64,000 nt of DNA, from contig CANUEZ040000002.1 in assembly GCA_948099385.1 (NCBI GenBank), positions 310,001 through 374,000 of the forward strand. The letters run 5' to 3'. Source of the DNA: Fasciola hepatica. Its lineage: Eukaryota > Platyhelminthes > Trematoda > Plagiorchiida > Fasciolidae. A program made the translations under genes and the position numbers. Below the pieces are notes generated by a model. The model did no database searches, was not told the origin of the DNA, and saw nothing but the letters and a program-made list of their open reading frames with translations. Shown piece after piece: positions 1 through 11,436 of this stretch; positions within the stretch are counted from its first letter, which is position 1, and each line of letters starts with the position of its first letter.

Positions 1-609
1 TCAGAAAAAGAGCATATGGCCCACCTGAGCGCCCTTTCGGGGGCCTTAGCCAATACGATGTAGCTATTATTCCTTTCCCATGCGAGTTGATTAGGACAAC
101 CATCACGCTCCTAGATCACGAAATCTCAGCCCAGGGCACACAACACCTGCCTGACAAGGTGGCTACAATTCGCGACTGTCCCGGGCCTAATTCTTACCAA
201 CAAGTGCACCAACTTTCTGACTTGGTTAACTTTCATGGCCGGCTTATCCCACACTAGGCCGAAATAATGCAGCCTCTAACTGACTCTTTACGTGGGAGCA
301 AGCAGAAACTCATTTTTCTCGATACTGCGCAGGCAGCGTTTACCTCATTCAAGGAAGCTACTGCCAACACAGCATCCCTTCCACGTCTCGATCGTTTTGC
401 CCCCTTGGCATCAGGGACAGATTTTCCGGACACCTCTGTTGCAGTAGTGATTTAAAAATTCGTCAACAATTCACTGCAATCTATAGCGTCCTTCTCCAAG
501 CCACTTCAGCCTGCGGAACTCCGTTACAGTACTTCCAACAGAGAACTACTGACAATCTATTTGGGTATCCGACACTTTCAGCGCACACTCGAGGGCCAAA
601 CCTTCAAGT
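1..609 (+). pseudogene. pol: Ty3/Gypsy pol remnant: end of RT and start of RNase H
   Basis: Decayed piece of a Gypsy-type polyprotein. Read across frames it aligns in order with the better preserved Gypsy copy on the minus strand at 42548-45370. The stretch at 107-160 reads like LDHEISAQGTQHLPDKV, the region just after the RT palm. It is followed by an LVNFHGRLIPH segment equivalent to LGILNYYRRFVPH, then MQPLTDSL (267 on) and an RNase H entry with FTSFKEA. At 560-609 the RNase H segment IRHFQRTLEGQTF is visible. Stops at about 257 and 453 and frame changes show it is dead. It enters the window already truncated on the left and is cut at about 609 by an insertion; the same gene resumes at 1751. 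Confidence 0.8.
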
Positions 610-631
610 CCCCATTTATCTCAATCTCTCA

Positions 632-1433
632 ATGGGCTGAGGCTCGGTGCGTCAGTATACATATATATATATATATATATATTTCAGTGAAACAGCATAA
701 TATTGCTCAAGTCAATGCCGAGATTTTCCACTTTAGTATCTGTTGCAACAGCCCGCTTTTCCCTCGATTCGTCTCCGGCTGGAAATTGATCCTCCACTTT
801 TCCAGGGCCCTCCAGTTTCACTGTCGCATTTCTGAATGACACAAGTTACTCATCCTGAAATTCAACTCACTCTCATATGGACTTCTGTTACTTCTACACT
901 CACCAAGCTTCCCGAATGTACATTCACACAATTGGTTTCATGTCTCCTTGTTTCATAACACATTCCTTTTCTTGAACCCTGGTAGAACCGACATTCAGGG
1001 TTTGCAGCAGCTTCATGATTTGCTATTCTCTTCGCATGCACCGATTTCCCCAACTTTACTTCCATGCAATCTCTTCTTCCTATTTAAAAGTTCGCTGTTC
1101 GCAGGTCCCCGATAAACCGCCGTTTTTCATGGCTTGCATCATTCTCGTTGATAATGCACATCTAGCAGAACGAATGAACGACCCGTTCGATATCCCCGTG
1201 GTGCGCCACCGCCAAGCGTGAAATCGAAACCGGTTCAAAGTTGGCGCGGAAACCATTATTAGAGTGATCCATATAAACTTTGGCTGGCTGTTTTTCTACC
1301 GCTGGCACTTTTGACTTTTATACCTGCAGTTTGTAAATATTCCATTTTATTGAGTAAAGCTGTACACCATGATCATGCGCCTGCGGCCGTGGCTCGATCA
1401 TAGCCGAGAAACATGCCATTATTATTATTATTA
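632..1433 (+). repeat. Repeat R, copy R3 (5'-truncated, 3' end at 1415 plus ATT tail)
   Basis: Matches the reverse complement of 37639-38415 and, more weakly, of 32159-32920. Shared landmarks are the AT-rich stretch with TTTCAGTGAAACAGCATAAT, a CAAACCATT-type block near 1230-1260, and a terminal ATGATCATGC followed by GCCGAGAAACATGCC and (ATT)5. Only the last 800 bases of a 2.1 kb family are present, which fits 5' truncation during retroposition. A 67-codon frame on the minus strand (862-1065) has a close match in the R2 copy but is broken in R1, so I do not call it a gene. No RT, transposase or other enzyme is visible. Confidence 0.7.
661..682 (+). repeat. (AT)11 microsatellite inside repeat R3
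   Basis: Uninterrupted alternating A and T next to the truncated end of R3. The other R copies have short TA-rich tracts in the same place (32892-32900 and 38376-38390), so this is an expanded internal tract. Confidence 0.9.
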
Positions 1434-1750
1434 CCTTTTTCTAATCCGTCCCTGTATATACTACATCTTTCCCACACTTTCATGACGCTTTAACCAGAAG
1501 CATTGCGTTTGACGAGCTCTCCTTAACCTCAGCTCCCGAAGCAGCTTCGCACTTTCCGAGGTAACAGTTCCCATTTTAGTTAATATGGACTTTGTCTAGT
1601 CCTATAGTGCTGTTAGCGGGATGTACAAACCCGACCTCTGAAAGTTGTGAATATTTCGTACTGCAGTGGTAAGCTGTACTCCGTTATCATCCTTTAGGCA
1701 TGTGTCTTGATCCCAGTCGGGAAATGCATTACTGATAGTATTATTATTGC
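1434..1750 (+). repeat. Diverged (ATT)n-tailed 3' end related to repeat R
   Basis: From about 1645 the sequence follows the R 3' terminus loosely: GTGAATATTTC, AAGCTGTACTCC, TTATCATCC, then CAGTCGGGAAATGC and TATTATTATT at 1738-1748. It directly abuts the resumed Gypsy gene at 1751. The part 1434-1640 is not recognised. Probably an older relative into which R3 was inserted. Confidence 0.5.
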
Positions 1751-3243
1751 AGTGTTCACAGATCTTAAACCACTGCCGTACACCCTTCATTCAGCTTCTG
1801 ATCGATATTTGCCACCCGAGATTCGCCAATTAGACTACGTTTCTCAGTTCAGTACGGACTTTTGACACGCCTCTGAGGCACACAGTCCCCTGGCAGACCC
1901 ACTCTCGAGCGCTCACAATATCGACGGCCCACGACCCATGGGAATGGACCTAGAAGCAATCGCCGCGACTCAAGCAACAGATTCTGGGGTTGAGCAGCTT
2001 AGAAACAGGAGCCCCCTGCATCTAGTAACAGTAACTCTTCCAACTTCGGACGAAACTATTATTTGCGATAAGTCACAAGGTCGAGTCCAAACACTAGTTC
2101 CTTCCAGCTTTCACCTGCAGGTTTTTATTAGATTGCAGAACTTTTCTCACCCTGGTATAACAGCCTCAGTGAAACTAGACAACCAGTGATTTGTCTGGCC
2201 TTGATTCAAAAGTCTCTTGCATCTTTTGGCCCGCGCTTGTCTTCATTGCCCCCGCGGTAAAAAAAACACCACATTAAATCCACGTTAGGCCCATTCTGTG
2301 AGCCGAGGGCGAGTTTTCGCTATGTGCATATGGGTCTCGTAGGGCCCCTTCCCCTATCCAGCGGCAGCGTCTACGTCCCCACATGTGTGGATCATTTCAC
2401 TTGCTGGCCACAGGCCATACCCATCACCCGTCCTACCCCAGAGGAAGCTGCAAGGCTTTTCAACTTGTTGGATAGGTCAATTCGGTTGCCCTGCTATCGT
2501 GACCACTGACTGCGGTTCTCATTTCGAAGGTGCCTTCCACGAGTTACTGAAAGCATTCGTTTGCAGACACATCAAAACGGCAGCATATCATCCTCATCCT
2601 GAAGGCATGGTGGAGCCATTCTATTGCAGCCGAAAGCTGCCCTTTTTACCCGTGATAACCCCATATGGTTCTCTAAGGACTGCATAACACCGTTAAAGCC
2701 GACATGGGTGTTTCGTCGGCCGAACTGGTTTATGGTTGAACATTATGACTTCCAAGCGGGTTGGTTTCTCCATTAACACCTGTGAGTTTTGACTACGGGG
2801 AATACGCAAAATGGCTTTCACGCCAAATGTGGGTGATAAAGCCCACTTCACCACGGAAACAATTTCTCAGCACTCACATACCTGCGACTCCAGCGACCTC
2901 TAGCCACGCGTTTACTCGAGTGGATACAGTGCGACCACCAATACAAGCAGCTTACTCTGGCCCGTTCCGCGTCGTCTAGCAAAATGAAAAAATGCACCGT
3001 AGAAGTCGAAGGCAGGAAAGAGACCATCAGCAAATACCGCCTTACACCGGCCTTTGTCGAGGTAGAATCCACCCTGAACAACCAGCCCAACTTCCCACCT
3101 GCTCCCAACCTTCGTTCAGCCGTCCTGAGCCAACATCTGTTACTCCCATTTATGACTCCCTATTACCCGTTGCGACACCAGGCTTCACGGAAGAAATAGC
3201 TGCACCCGCCAACAGGAGAAATCGACGCGACCTCGAACTGTGA
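1751..3243 (+). pseudogene. pol: Ty3/Gypsy pol remnant: RNase H end, integrase and C-terminus
   Basis: Continuation of the 1-609 gene. It begins with the RNase H motif FTDLKPLPYTL and runs through an LDYVSQFSTD stretch. The integrase zinc region lies at about 2110-2260 (FSHPGI, then CLHCPRGK). Core landmarks are VDHFTCWPQA (first Asp, about 2390), TTDCGSHFE (second Asp, about 2505) and a PEGMVE segment (Glu, about 2605). The C-terminal part near 2950-3240 reads PYSGPFRVV and then a basic RNRRDLEL end, similar to the end of the minus-strand Gypsy at 42548. At least four frame changes or stops make it a pseudogene. No LTR was recognised downstream. Confidence 0.85.
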
Positions 3244-3329
3244 CAGGCAATGGGGTTTTCTGAATTCATAAAACTTTTATATATTTAAGGTTACTTTTCG
3301 CTTTATAATTTAGCATATATATATTTAAT

Positions 3330-5112
3330 TTATATTGTATTAGCATGCCCCAGTTAATCGTTGAGGTATTCAATAATTTCTTCGCTTCTACCTTCATAAC
3401 AGACCACGATAGTCCGACCCAGGTTCTCGCCTCTCTGACTGCCGACACCTTGTCAACCGTAGTATTCTCAGCCAATGAAGTCAGAAATCTGGTAAGTACC
3501 ACCCGGCCCCTGGTCCACTCTGGATCCCTGGTATCCCTCCAGCTCTCTTTTGCCTTGGCGGTCCGGACATTGTGAGGCTTTTGCTGAACTCATTTAATCT
3601 CTCCATGTCACAAAGCATTTTCCGATCCCAGTGGAAATCTTCCGTTATCATTCCTTTCCCTAAGAAGGGTGCTTTGCCTGACTTTGCTAATTACCGCCCC
3701 ACAAACCACATTCCAATTATATCTAGGATAATGGAACGAGTAACTAAAGATGAGATTGCCAATTTTATCCTCGCCCGTGGGTTAGTTATTAAAAACCAAC
3801 ACGGCTTCTTAAAGTCCAGGTCGTGTTCGACCTGCCAACTTGATTTCCTTAACCTAATCACAAAGTCAGCGACTCTGGAATGGCGCTTATCGTTATCTTC
3901 TTTGATATAATCAAATCACTTGATCGCGTGCCTCACGCTCAGCTGCTGACCAAGGTTAAATCTTACGGCATAACAGACCCACTCTTTTCTTCGTTGTCAT
4001 CCTATGTTAGCATGAGATGGCAAGCAGTAAACATTGAGGGTTACCTTTCATCACCACAGCCAGTCACAAATGGTGTTATACAGGGCAGTGTGTTAGGACA
4101 ACTTTTATTTCTCCTCTACATTAACGACGTATTCAAAATGATACTCCATGGCACCGCGTTTCTATTCGCCGATGATATCAGGATTGTATATTACTTTGAA
4201 CCCCATACCTAGACCTAAACCAGCACCGAAATAGCTGACCAACTGAACGCTCGTAACATATGGTGCAACACTTGGAAAATAAGTTTCTCCGGTGCTAATA
4301 GTGACGGCATCGCGTATAAAAGTCAAATTTCCCCTGAATCACTAGCCCTAAACGGCTCGTACATTCCCATTACTCCGCGAGTACGAGATCTCGGCCCACA
4401 ATATTCCTGCAAGTTCACCTTTAGGAACAAGCCAACTAATGAGTGGAAAAGTCTAAGAGAACGATAGCCCTCATCTGCAGAACTGCTAGAAAGCGCGACA
4501 AACAGCTTCTGGCCTTTAAATCCCACGCCAGACCACAGCTCGAGTACAGCCCTCTGGTATACACCCACGTGCTCAAATCTGACAGAATTGCGGTCAAAAG
4601 TGTTCAGCGATCTTTCACTAAGAACTTACTTGGCTCATCATACCCTTGAACTGAAAGAGAGATATGATCAACTAAGACTTGAGCACCCGTGGCCACGACA
4701 TAAAAGCTCGATTTTTATTTTCTACCCAACCTCATACATTCTGGAGGGCATACGTCCATTACTGATCTATGCTTCACTCAAGACGCACCCTACCCTCTTC
4801 GTAACCCAAATCACACCACTAAAATCCCATACTCCAGGACAAAACTAGAGGAAAGGTTCTTCATTACCGTCTATTTCCGCATTTGAAACAGACTTCCTGA
4901 AGATATTAGGGCCTGCCAGACACTAGACCGTTTCAAAGTTGTCCTTACAAAATATTGAGATGTTGCCAAAGTACTGAAATTAACCCATACGTGCACCACT
5001 TTGGAACAAGCCCATGAGGGTAGCCTAGATTTTTGAATAGAGAAAGAAAGCACGACCCGGGTAACATCGTTTGCAACGTCGACATCACCTACCCCATATG
5101 CCTTCTCCATCG
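3330..5112 (+). pseudogene. pol: LINE family 3 reverse transcriptase, 5'-truncated
   Basis: Non-LTR reverse transcriptase read in several frames. The linker begins with FNNFFASTF (about 3370), followed by WKSSVIIPFPKKG and NYRPTNHIPIISRIMERV (about 3630-3740). Then come NQHGFLKSRSCSTCQ, FFDIIKSLDRVPH, a GVIQGSVLGQLLFLLYIND block and the catalytic FADD box (about 4163-4175, the F form of YADD). The C-terminal part after 4310 has the VRDLGPQYS, SVQRSFTKNLLG and WNRLPEDI-like segments common to CR1/Rex1-type elements. Stops and frameshifts are frequent. The endonuclease and ORF1 are missing, as expected for a truncated copy. 3244-3330 is AT-rich and unassigned. Confidence 0.8.
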
Positions 5113-6636
5113 CCAGCATATAAGTATCCCTTAGAATGGCTCACATCACTGACACTGCTCTTGTTAGATTCCCCACAATTCACGCGCTAAAACGTCTCTT
5201 ATCTATCTTCATCATACTTAATTCGCTTTACTCGGTGCGAACTGACCCCATTCCCCTCCTTTATTTTGCCCTGGCGTCCAAACACTTAATCCAATTCCGG
5301 CGACCACCAATTACCTCTAATTCATCATTCTTATTCCTAGTTTTGGTCATTATTTTTGTATTCCCATTCAATCCTAATGGCTCATAGTCCTCATTCTTCC
5401 CAAAGTGGTCTGTGTATAAATTACTAGATTTTGTTTTCACTATTGACCGTTGATCCTCAGCCGGGAGCAACCCAGACTCCGTCTTTCTATTCTTATGCTT
5501 CCAGACACCAACGGGCGCGCATCTCCCTTTCGATATCTTGGAATGATCCGGAAGTAACACCGGCGAAATATCCGGCCCACACTTTTGGCTTAAAACCTGA
5601 TACCCGCCCATCATTCCGTCGCTAACACATTGGCCCTGCTCTCCAGGATCACCCGCAATCTCATAGACTACTCCATCTCCACGGCTGTATGATCTCGACC
5701 AACACCTCCCGCCGGTGTGGGGCGCGGACAAATCCCCCGATTTGGCCGATGCACATCGGGTGTGCAAGATGTCTGCAATGATGTGCGGGCGCAAATAGGC
5801 TGGTGGATCGCACTTCTTGCCTCCAGAAGTAGTTTTCAGGTTGGGTGTCCAGCGCACGATCAGCCCCTTTCACTTGCACCGGTTGCGGATTAAAAAACGA
5901 ACAAACAGAAAAAGAACACCATTTATATACTCGAAAAGCTGCAAACATGCTGCTATCTCCTCCAGCTAACATGGGCTATCCATCGTGCTCGCTTTCAAAC
6001 TCGCCATCATAACTTGCCGCTTTTTACGCTCGGCAAAATTTACTTTCCTCGGCACGTAATTATCGCATACTTAAAAACCCATCAACATTCTTGGCTCGTT
6101 ATTCCCGGTCCACTTCCCGCAGTTTCATGCCAAACTATTCACCAGTCTTATTTGCGAACTGAACCACTCTCTATGATAAGGCCCAACCCTTTTTGCTACT
6201 TTTGCCGACATACTCGAGAACTACCGCATTTATTGCTTTCACTAACTTCCGTACCACAATCTTCAGACAGTATATGACACTGCTAAAATTATCTCTAGAT
6301 ATTCCCAGTAATCAGTGACTCTGTGTTTGTTTGCTTACTCTGCCAGCTCCGCTGTTCGCCCAATTGGGGCTGTCGCATTGCAATGTCTTCATCTTGCAAG
6401 GTATCGTGTCCCACATATGCACATCTGATAATCTCTTGTGCAACGGAGTTTTGTTCTGTCGCCACAAAGTGGCCCACCTTCAGTATCAAACATAAACAGA
6501 TAGTCGTCTACCCGTCACTTCATCGTTTTTGCCCGCTGTGTCCGTTTTTTATACAACTGGCTCAACCGATATACGGTCACTGAACTCCAAAATTGTAATC
6601 CTCGACCGGTTTTCTTGTTTTTTATTTTATGCCACC
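4313..6636 (+). repeat. Direct repeat, copy 1 (partner 22052-24375)
   Basis: These 2324 bases recur at 22052-24375 at a constant offset of 17739 with no insertions or deletions. I counted about six substitutions (near 4465, 5630, 5800, 6431, 6622 and 6626). The block starts in the middle of the LINE family 3 RT and ends in its 3' UTR. Both ends are abrupt and match no element terminus. Confidence 0.95.
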
Positions 6637-7022
6637 ATTATTTATCGTCCAATTTTACATCGTCATCCCTCTCATACATTTCAAAGCTCTTTTTTTTCGA
6701 GTATGTCTCCTTCAGGAACGTTTTTTTCACGATATCCATGTGTCCGTCAATCTAGTTTGGCTCTCCGACTGGACAGTCGTCCTTCTGTTGGATTTGTGTG
6801 ATTCTTTACCATTCCTCACCCTATCTTCAGCCGGAAGGACCACTTGACTTTGAGTTTAAATTTACCGGGCGGTACCGCAACAAATGACTTGAATTCTTTC
6901 TCTCATGTTCAGTCTCGTTCACATAATTGCACAATCCTTCCGTAACTTTCATTTAGCTTCCAAGTGCACTGCTTGATCTTGCATTGCAGCATGCTCCAGA
7001 GTTTTCGAAATAAAATATTATT
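5113..7022 (+). mobile_element. Long 3' UTR of LINE family 3
   Basis: No coding signal of its own. It belongs with the upstream RT because the same sequences recur together or alone. 5420-5960 has a diverged match at 24530-25110, including TGCGGATTAAAAAACGAA-like and GCGCACATCGGG-like blocks. 6640-7022 matches 27107-27530. It ends in the hairpin and (ATT)n described at 6970-7022. Short open frames on both strands here do not resemble any protein I know. Confidence 0.55.
6970..7022 (+). repeat. LINE family 3 3' terminus: hairpin plus (ATT)n
   Basis: Contains TGATCTTGC, a GCATGCT, a decayed stem (TCCAGAGTTTTCGAA) and AAATAAAATATTATTATTAT. Related termini are at 27060-27104, 27470-27528 and, reversed, 36640-36690. 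In the better copies the stem is intact (TTCGGA/TCCGAA, TTCGGGG/CCCCGAA). Confidence 0.6.
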
Positions 7023-7630
7023 ATTATAGTTTTATTATGCATGACGGCATGACTAAGTGGTTATCACGACAAGAGTAGCTGCAGCGTATTTTCCTCACCG
7101 GTATGTCCCCCTCAGTCGAATATCCCTCCGCGTACAAAGCGCAGCCTCCCAGTGTTTCTTGCCCTCCAGCCCGTCCCGTCGGACAGAACCATATAGAATT
7201 CCAGGATCTCGCACGGCTCAAGCACAACGCTCGTTGGAAAGTAGCTGGACTCCTTGACGCCGGAAGCTGTCTCTTTTACGAAGGCAAAAACAACCACAGG
7301 CAACTGGAACTTCTGGATATGCCGATAAGGACGAACCCCACGACACATTCCCCACTGCCAAGTCACAAGCAGGCTCAAACCGGTCGAATGCAATGTTAGG
7401 GAGGACGCACAGCGACCAGTGTGGGCCACGGGGATCGGTTTGAGCTAACTTCGTTGACGCATTTGATCGCGGCGGGAGGCATGGAAAACGTCTCCCGCCA
7501 CCAAAGCCGACTTACCCATCACGGGTCAGAGCCCTGCTGCTGTGGCCTCCTGCAGAGAGGCCCCTTTAAATCTGCCTATGCGACTCACGATTACAAAGAC
7601 TAACAAATTTATTCATTCTAACAATTACCA
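7023..7630. other. Unassigned stretch
   Basis: No gene recognised. Open frames of about 100 codons occur on both strands at 7103-7429 but resemble nothing I know and shadow each other. A short GC-rich hairpin (GCGGGAG ... CTCCCGC) lies near 7472-7498. Confidence 0.4.
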
Positions 7631-7633
7631 AAT

Positions 7634-8069
7634 TTGATGGCGACCCTTGCTCTGCCTGTGTGCATCTGCACGCCAGTGCGTTCCCTCAGTGCAAACTTTG
7701 TCCCTCTCCAGCGTTTTGAGTTCCGCTCCGTTGCGCGCTGCCGAGTGTATTCACCAACATGTCACGAGCCGGGGACAAGGGGCTATAGACCCTATACAGG
7801 AGCAGGTCACGAATTAACTCAGGAGAATCCTAAAAGAGTTACCAGGGAAGGGGGGTGGAAATCTCGGCCAACGAAAACGGAGAAGAATATCGCACGACCT
7901 ATACTGGACGAATTTGTAGAAGAGCACTGTGGAAACACGTTTTTGGCCAAGGCTGCACAAATGGCTCAAGCCACTGACGGCAGATATCAGGTTTCACCTG
8001 ACGAACACAGGGTAATTCCAGGCGGTTTGCCCATAGAAGGAAGAGGGGCTGAATCCGTGGGGAGCTAAA
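7634..8069 (+). pseudogene. LINE family 2 (copy a) ORF1 fragment
   Basis: The end of this 144-codon frame reads GNTFLAKAAQMAQATDGRYQ then VSPDEHRV. It parallels the segment RLLARATLEAHTTNSRNQ, VAPDKYR at 20450-20540, where it follows an LVEFADGATRD block. That combination is the RRM-like ORF1 core seen in many platyhelminth CR1/Jockey-type elements, a likely nucleic-acid-binding protein that coats LINE RNA. The N-terminal half of the frame is not recognised and may not be the true ORF1. The real start is unknown. Confidence 0.45.
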
Positions 8070-8559
8070 GAAAGGTTCCCGATGACAGCAACAGGCCCTT
8101 TCCGGGGGTCGGGTTACTTTGCCGACACCTATGAGCAAGTCATACAAGCCATAAGTGTATGTGGTAATTGAGGACGTAGTACGGGATGTAAGTTGGCCGT
8201 GCCATTTAGTGGATGACGACACGACCACCCTTAACTTGAGTGTGAACAGCGCCCATTGGGATGGATTGGGAGTGTTCGGTAGTCCCGGACGACCAGCTGA
8301 CTACAGGCACCTGACTAATGGACATCATGGCAAACACATGCCCCCTCGTCGGGCGACACCTCTGAGGCCCAGCCAACACTAAAAAATAAAAACCCGTACG
8401 CGACGAATCAAACGCGGCGGTGCTATACACCAACGCAAGTAGTATTAGAAACAAGTGCATGGGGCTGTTCAGAGTCACAGAGGAGCAGACTGTGTCTATC
8501 TTTGCCGTTGGAAAGACATGGCCCCTGAAGATTACCACGTGCCGGTGATAATACAGAAT

Positions 8560-9146
8560 GGGTTTGCTGGCTATATGCAGGACAAAGAACATGACTGTGC
8601 AGGGGGATGAGTGGCCGTCCTCATAAAGGGCAGGCACAAACTATCTGGAATCTCACACCATAGTGTCTGCCCGAAACACACAACTGTGCATGGTTACGCT
8701 CATACTCCCGAACAGAAGGGTAAACGTAGCCTTTGTGTACAAGACCCCGGGTACAAATCGAGATGGGGACGTCCAGCTTCTCCACATTACACGCTGGTTA
8801 AGGAGGATAATAAGACCCTCATTTGGGGATTTGAATCTACCACACAGGGGCCGGGTGGTAGAGGCATGTACCCCAGAAAACCAAGAGGAGTATTCCCGGT
8901 GGCTACATTCGAAAGCTCTGTTCCAATACCTGAGGGAAAATGCCAGGTGTAGGACTGGTTGTTTGCCGTTCTTGCGGGATCTGATGATAACGAATCACGA
9001 AAACGATGTAGCGGAATTCCAGGTTCACTCTCCGTTTGGTAAGGCTGATCATGTGAGTGTCAGAATCGCTCTTTGCACGAGTCCACCCAAAGTACCGTCG
9101 AGGTCGATCAGAAGCTTCGCAAACATGAACATTCCCAAGCTTTGAG
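8560..9146 (+). pseudogene. pol: LINE family 2 (copy a) APE-type endonuclease
   Basis: Target-nicking endonuclease domain at the N-terminus of ORF2, spread over two frames. Visible landmarks are GYMQDKEHDCAGG and VAVLIKG (about 8575-8635), VNVAFVYKTPG (about 8720), PSFGDLNLPH (the catalytic GDFN-type box, about 8815-8840), TRYRTG-like CRTGCLPFLRDLMITN (about 8950-8990) and SPFGKADHVSV (the SDH-type box, about 9030). The order and spacing match the endonuclease in the family 2 copies at 21430-21910 and 40930-41345. It is inactivated by stops and frameshifts. The stretch 8070-8560 between ORF1 and this domain is not assignable. Confidence 0.75.
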
Positions 9147-11180
9147 ACGGAGCAGTCGATCTTATACGGGACATAGCGAAGAAGTTAGTTCGGACAAGAG
9201 CTGGCAGGTGATTAAAGGATCTCTAATTGCCCCACAGAACGAGTTTGCTTCTAGGGAGCGTAGGAGGGGTAAGAACAGGCTGGTGTGGTGGAGGGCTGTA
9301 GTGTGCAGGTCAGACAAGCGTAGGAAACTTAGAAAGGCTCCTTCAAGGCTTTCGGGAACTTTCGGGCTTGGATTCTATATACCGAGCACAGAAGTGAGGC
9401 GTTGAACCTTTTGCAATCTGCTAAGCACATATGTGGAACGAATTTGGCACGGTGAGTCACAAAGCATCCAAAGAAGTATCATTGCTTCACGCGGTGCAAG
9501 TGTTCGTTGGGAGATGCAGTGGGATCAGTTATGACCCTTGATCATGGAGTGGCAGCAGGCAACCCTAGCAAAGCAGATGCTCTGAGTGGGCTCTTTGGCA
9601 TTGAGCACAGAATAGATAATGATGTGCATATAGGTTTTGAGGGGTACCTCTTCAAACGGTCATACCAGACTTATATGTTTCAGAATAAACGGGACGCTAA
9701 CACCTGAAAGGGTTGGATATCCACAAACCTGCCGGACCGGATGGTGTCCACGCTGCTATCATTGAGTCTCCGGCTGATACCTTATTCCCTCTGGCGTACA
9801 AGTTATATAAGGCTACCCTGGACCAAGGGACGTTGCCACGGGACTGAAAAAACGCTGCATTGGTAGTTAGGCATAAAGGGGACCCTTAGCCGAAAAGGTA
9901 AGCCAAAAACCTGTTAGCTTAATCTATTTCCTATACGAAGTGCTAGAGACAATCATCCGGGAGCACTTCTATGAACATGTACTAGAGAATTCTGTGCTTT
10001 GCTCAGCTCAGCATGAATTTCTCAAAGCAGGTCGTGCTTGACTAGTCTCTTGAGCTCCCCAGGCAAAGTCACTCGGAGGGTGGATGGGGCGGAACAGGTA
10101 GAAGTTTGGTACCTTGACCTAAGCAAAGAATCTGACTCGGCAAACAATCGGCTTCTACTAATAAAGCTGAGGTCACTTGGTACAAGTAGGCAAATTCAGG
10201 AATGTTTAAGGGACTTCCCCACCAGTGGAACATTTCACAATAGAGTAGGCGTTACGAAATCCAAGCCAGAGAAAGTCACCAGTGGAGTACCGCAAGGTTT
10301 TGTACTAGGCACACAACTGTTTCTTCCTTTTAATAATGATTTAGCCTCGGCCCCATAGTCACCAGGCTTTTTCTTTGCAGATGATATGAAGTTAGTCGGA
10401 GCTCAGGAAAGATAGGATACGAGCAGAGATAGGTTTCACCCTAACTGAGCACAGGAGCGGGGCATGCTACTCAGTGCTGCGAATGGCTACTCATTGTCAC
10501 GGAAAACAAGAATCCTGGAGGTTTTACAAGACCGAGGCCCGATTACAACGGAGGCAGTGAACAGGGTCAGAGACCCTGGGATTTTGGTGACGTCTGGTCT
10601 TAACTGGTCGGATTAGTGTGCGGCAGCTGCGCAAAGGGCACGCGATGATCTATTTGTGTTATGGTCAAAGCTTCCTTGCAGACAGCCAAAGTTTTTTATG
10701 CCACTGTACAAGCCTACAGTTGGATCACCTTTATAAACCTGTAATAAGGTATGGTAACCATTCCACAAAAGTAAGTCACCAGTTTGCAGGAAGTTCAACG
10801 TCTTGCAACGAGCATGGTTGAGATTTGGAGGGGCAAGACTCGTGAGGGAGACCCCAGGGCCTCAGACTTTTCCACAAGGGACGTTGGCGACTGCGAGGAA
10901 TCTCATATAGAAAGAAGGTTAAACGGGGTTCCTTGAGCCCAGACCGGAGAGCCTATTCCATGTGCCAACAGACTCCAGAACAAGGTATCATGGAAAAAAG
11001 CTGGCGAAAGTCAAATTTAGATTGATAACTAGATCTAACTTTTTTAGCAATGGGTTGGTCAACTGCTGGAATAGTCCGCCAGAAGAGATAACAGATCTGG
11101 GGACCGTCCGGGTATTCATGGGTGCCTTAGGTCGTAACTGGACAGAGACCATTTCTGATAGTAAACTTTGGTCATGGTAC
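9147..11180 (+). pseudogene. pol: LINE family 2 (copy a) reverse transcriptase
   Basis: Continues ORF2. The linker is at 9147-9690. The RT fingers are at about 9705-9900 (LDIHKPAGPDGVHAAIIES, then TLDQGTLPRD). A QHEFLKAGRA segment lies at about 10010. The palm follows, with YLDLSKESDSANNRLLL (about 10110), GVPQGFVLG (about 10285) and the FADD box (about 10375). The C-terminal domain has CAAAAQRARDDL, FFMPLYK and, in an open stretch at 10962-11183, SRTRYHGKKLAK and WNSPPEEITDLGT. That block recurs in the copies at 39800-40580 and 53297-54034. Many stops. The equivalent open copy ends at about the same point. Confidence 0.8.
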
Positions 11181-11269
11181 TAGACGGACGGGTAGGACGT
11201 TCTTAATTGTTGAACGTTCCCTATAGTTACTTGATTAAGCACTGAAAGTCCAAGAGGCATAATGATGCT

Positions 11270-11436
11270 CGCAGATAATATGCGATGAGGTTTTATGTTT
11301 CCCTTTCGTTGTAGAGGGGATCCTAGGAATTAAACTGCACGGTGATGGATGCCTAACTGGAGCGCATATCATCGAAGGAAATCTCGACCCTCGGGTGGCC
11401 GTAGCCATTATCTGTCCCGCTCAAAGTGAACTGACT
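11270..11436 (+). repeat. LINE family 2 (copy a) 3' UTR and tail
   Basis: Conserved block running from GCGATGAGGTTTTATGTTTCC to GGCCGTAGCCATTATCTGTC, then a degraded tail GTGAACTGACTC. The same block ends in (CTGAA)n at 12741-12757, 40868-40891, 51405-51426 (reverse) and 53024-53045 (reverse), which fixes the 3' end of the family. Confidence 0.75.

Larger units (their letters stand above)
610..1750 (+). mobile_element. Nested insertion splitting the Gypsy RNase H
   Basis: The Gypsy RNase H reads up to ...TFK at 609 and resumes with VFTDLKPLPYTL at about 1751, so about 1.14 kb was inserted. The flanks end in AAGT and CAGT, which may be a 3-bp target duplication (AGT). The insert holds one copy of repeat R (about 632-1433) and a second sequence (1434-1750) that ends in its own (ATT)n tail. 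Confidence 0.7.

Noticed and set aside
862..1065. 67-codon frame similar to 37992-38195
   Set aside because: It lies within repeat R at the same place in two copies, but the third copy (32520-32700) has stops and frame changes, so similarity reflects the repeat and not a gene.
5261..5857. 198-codon minus-strand open frame, repeated at 23000-23596
   Set aside because: It recurs only because the whole 2.3 kb block is duplicated. It has no recognised domain, and the diverged copy at 24530-25110 does not keep the frame. Treated as a chance frame in the LINE family 3 3' UTR.
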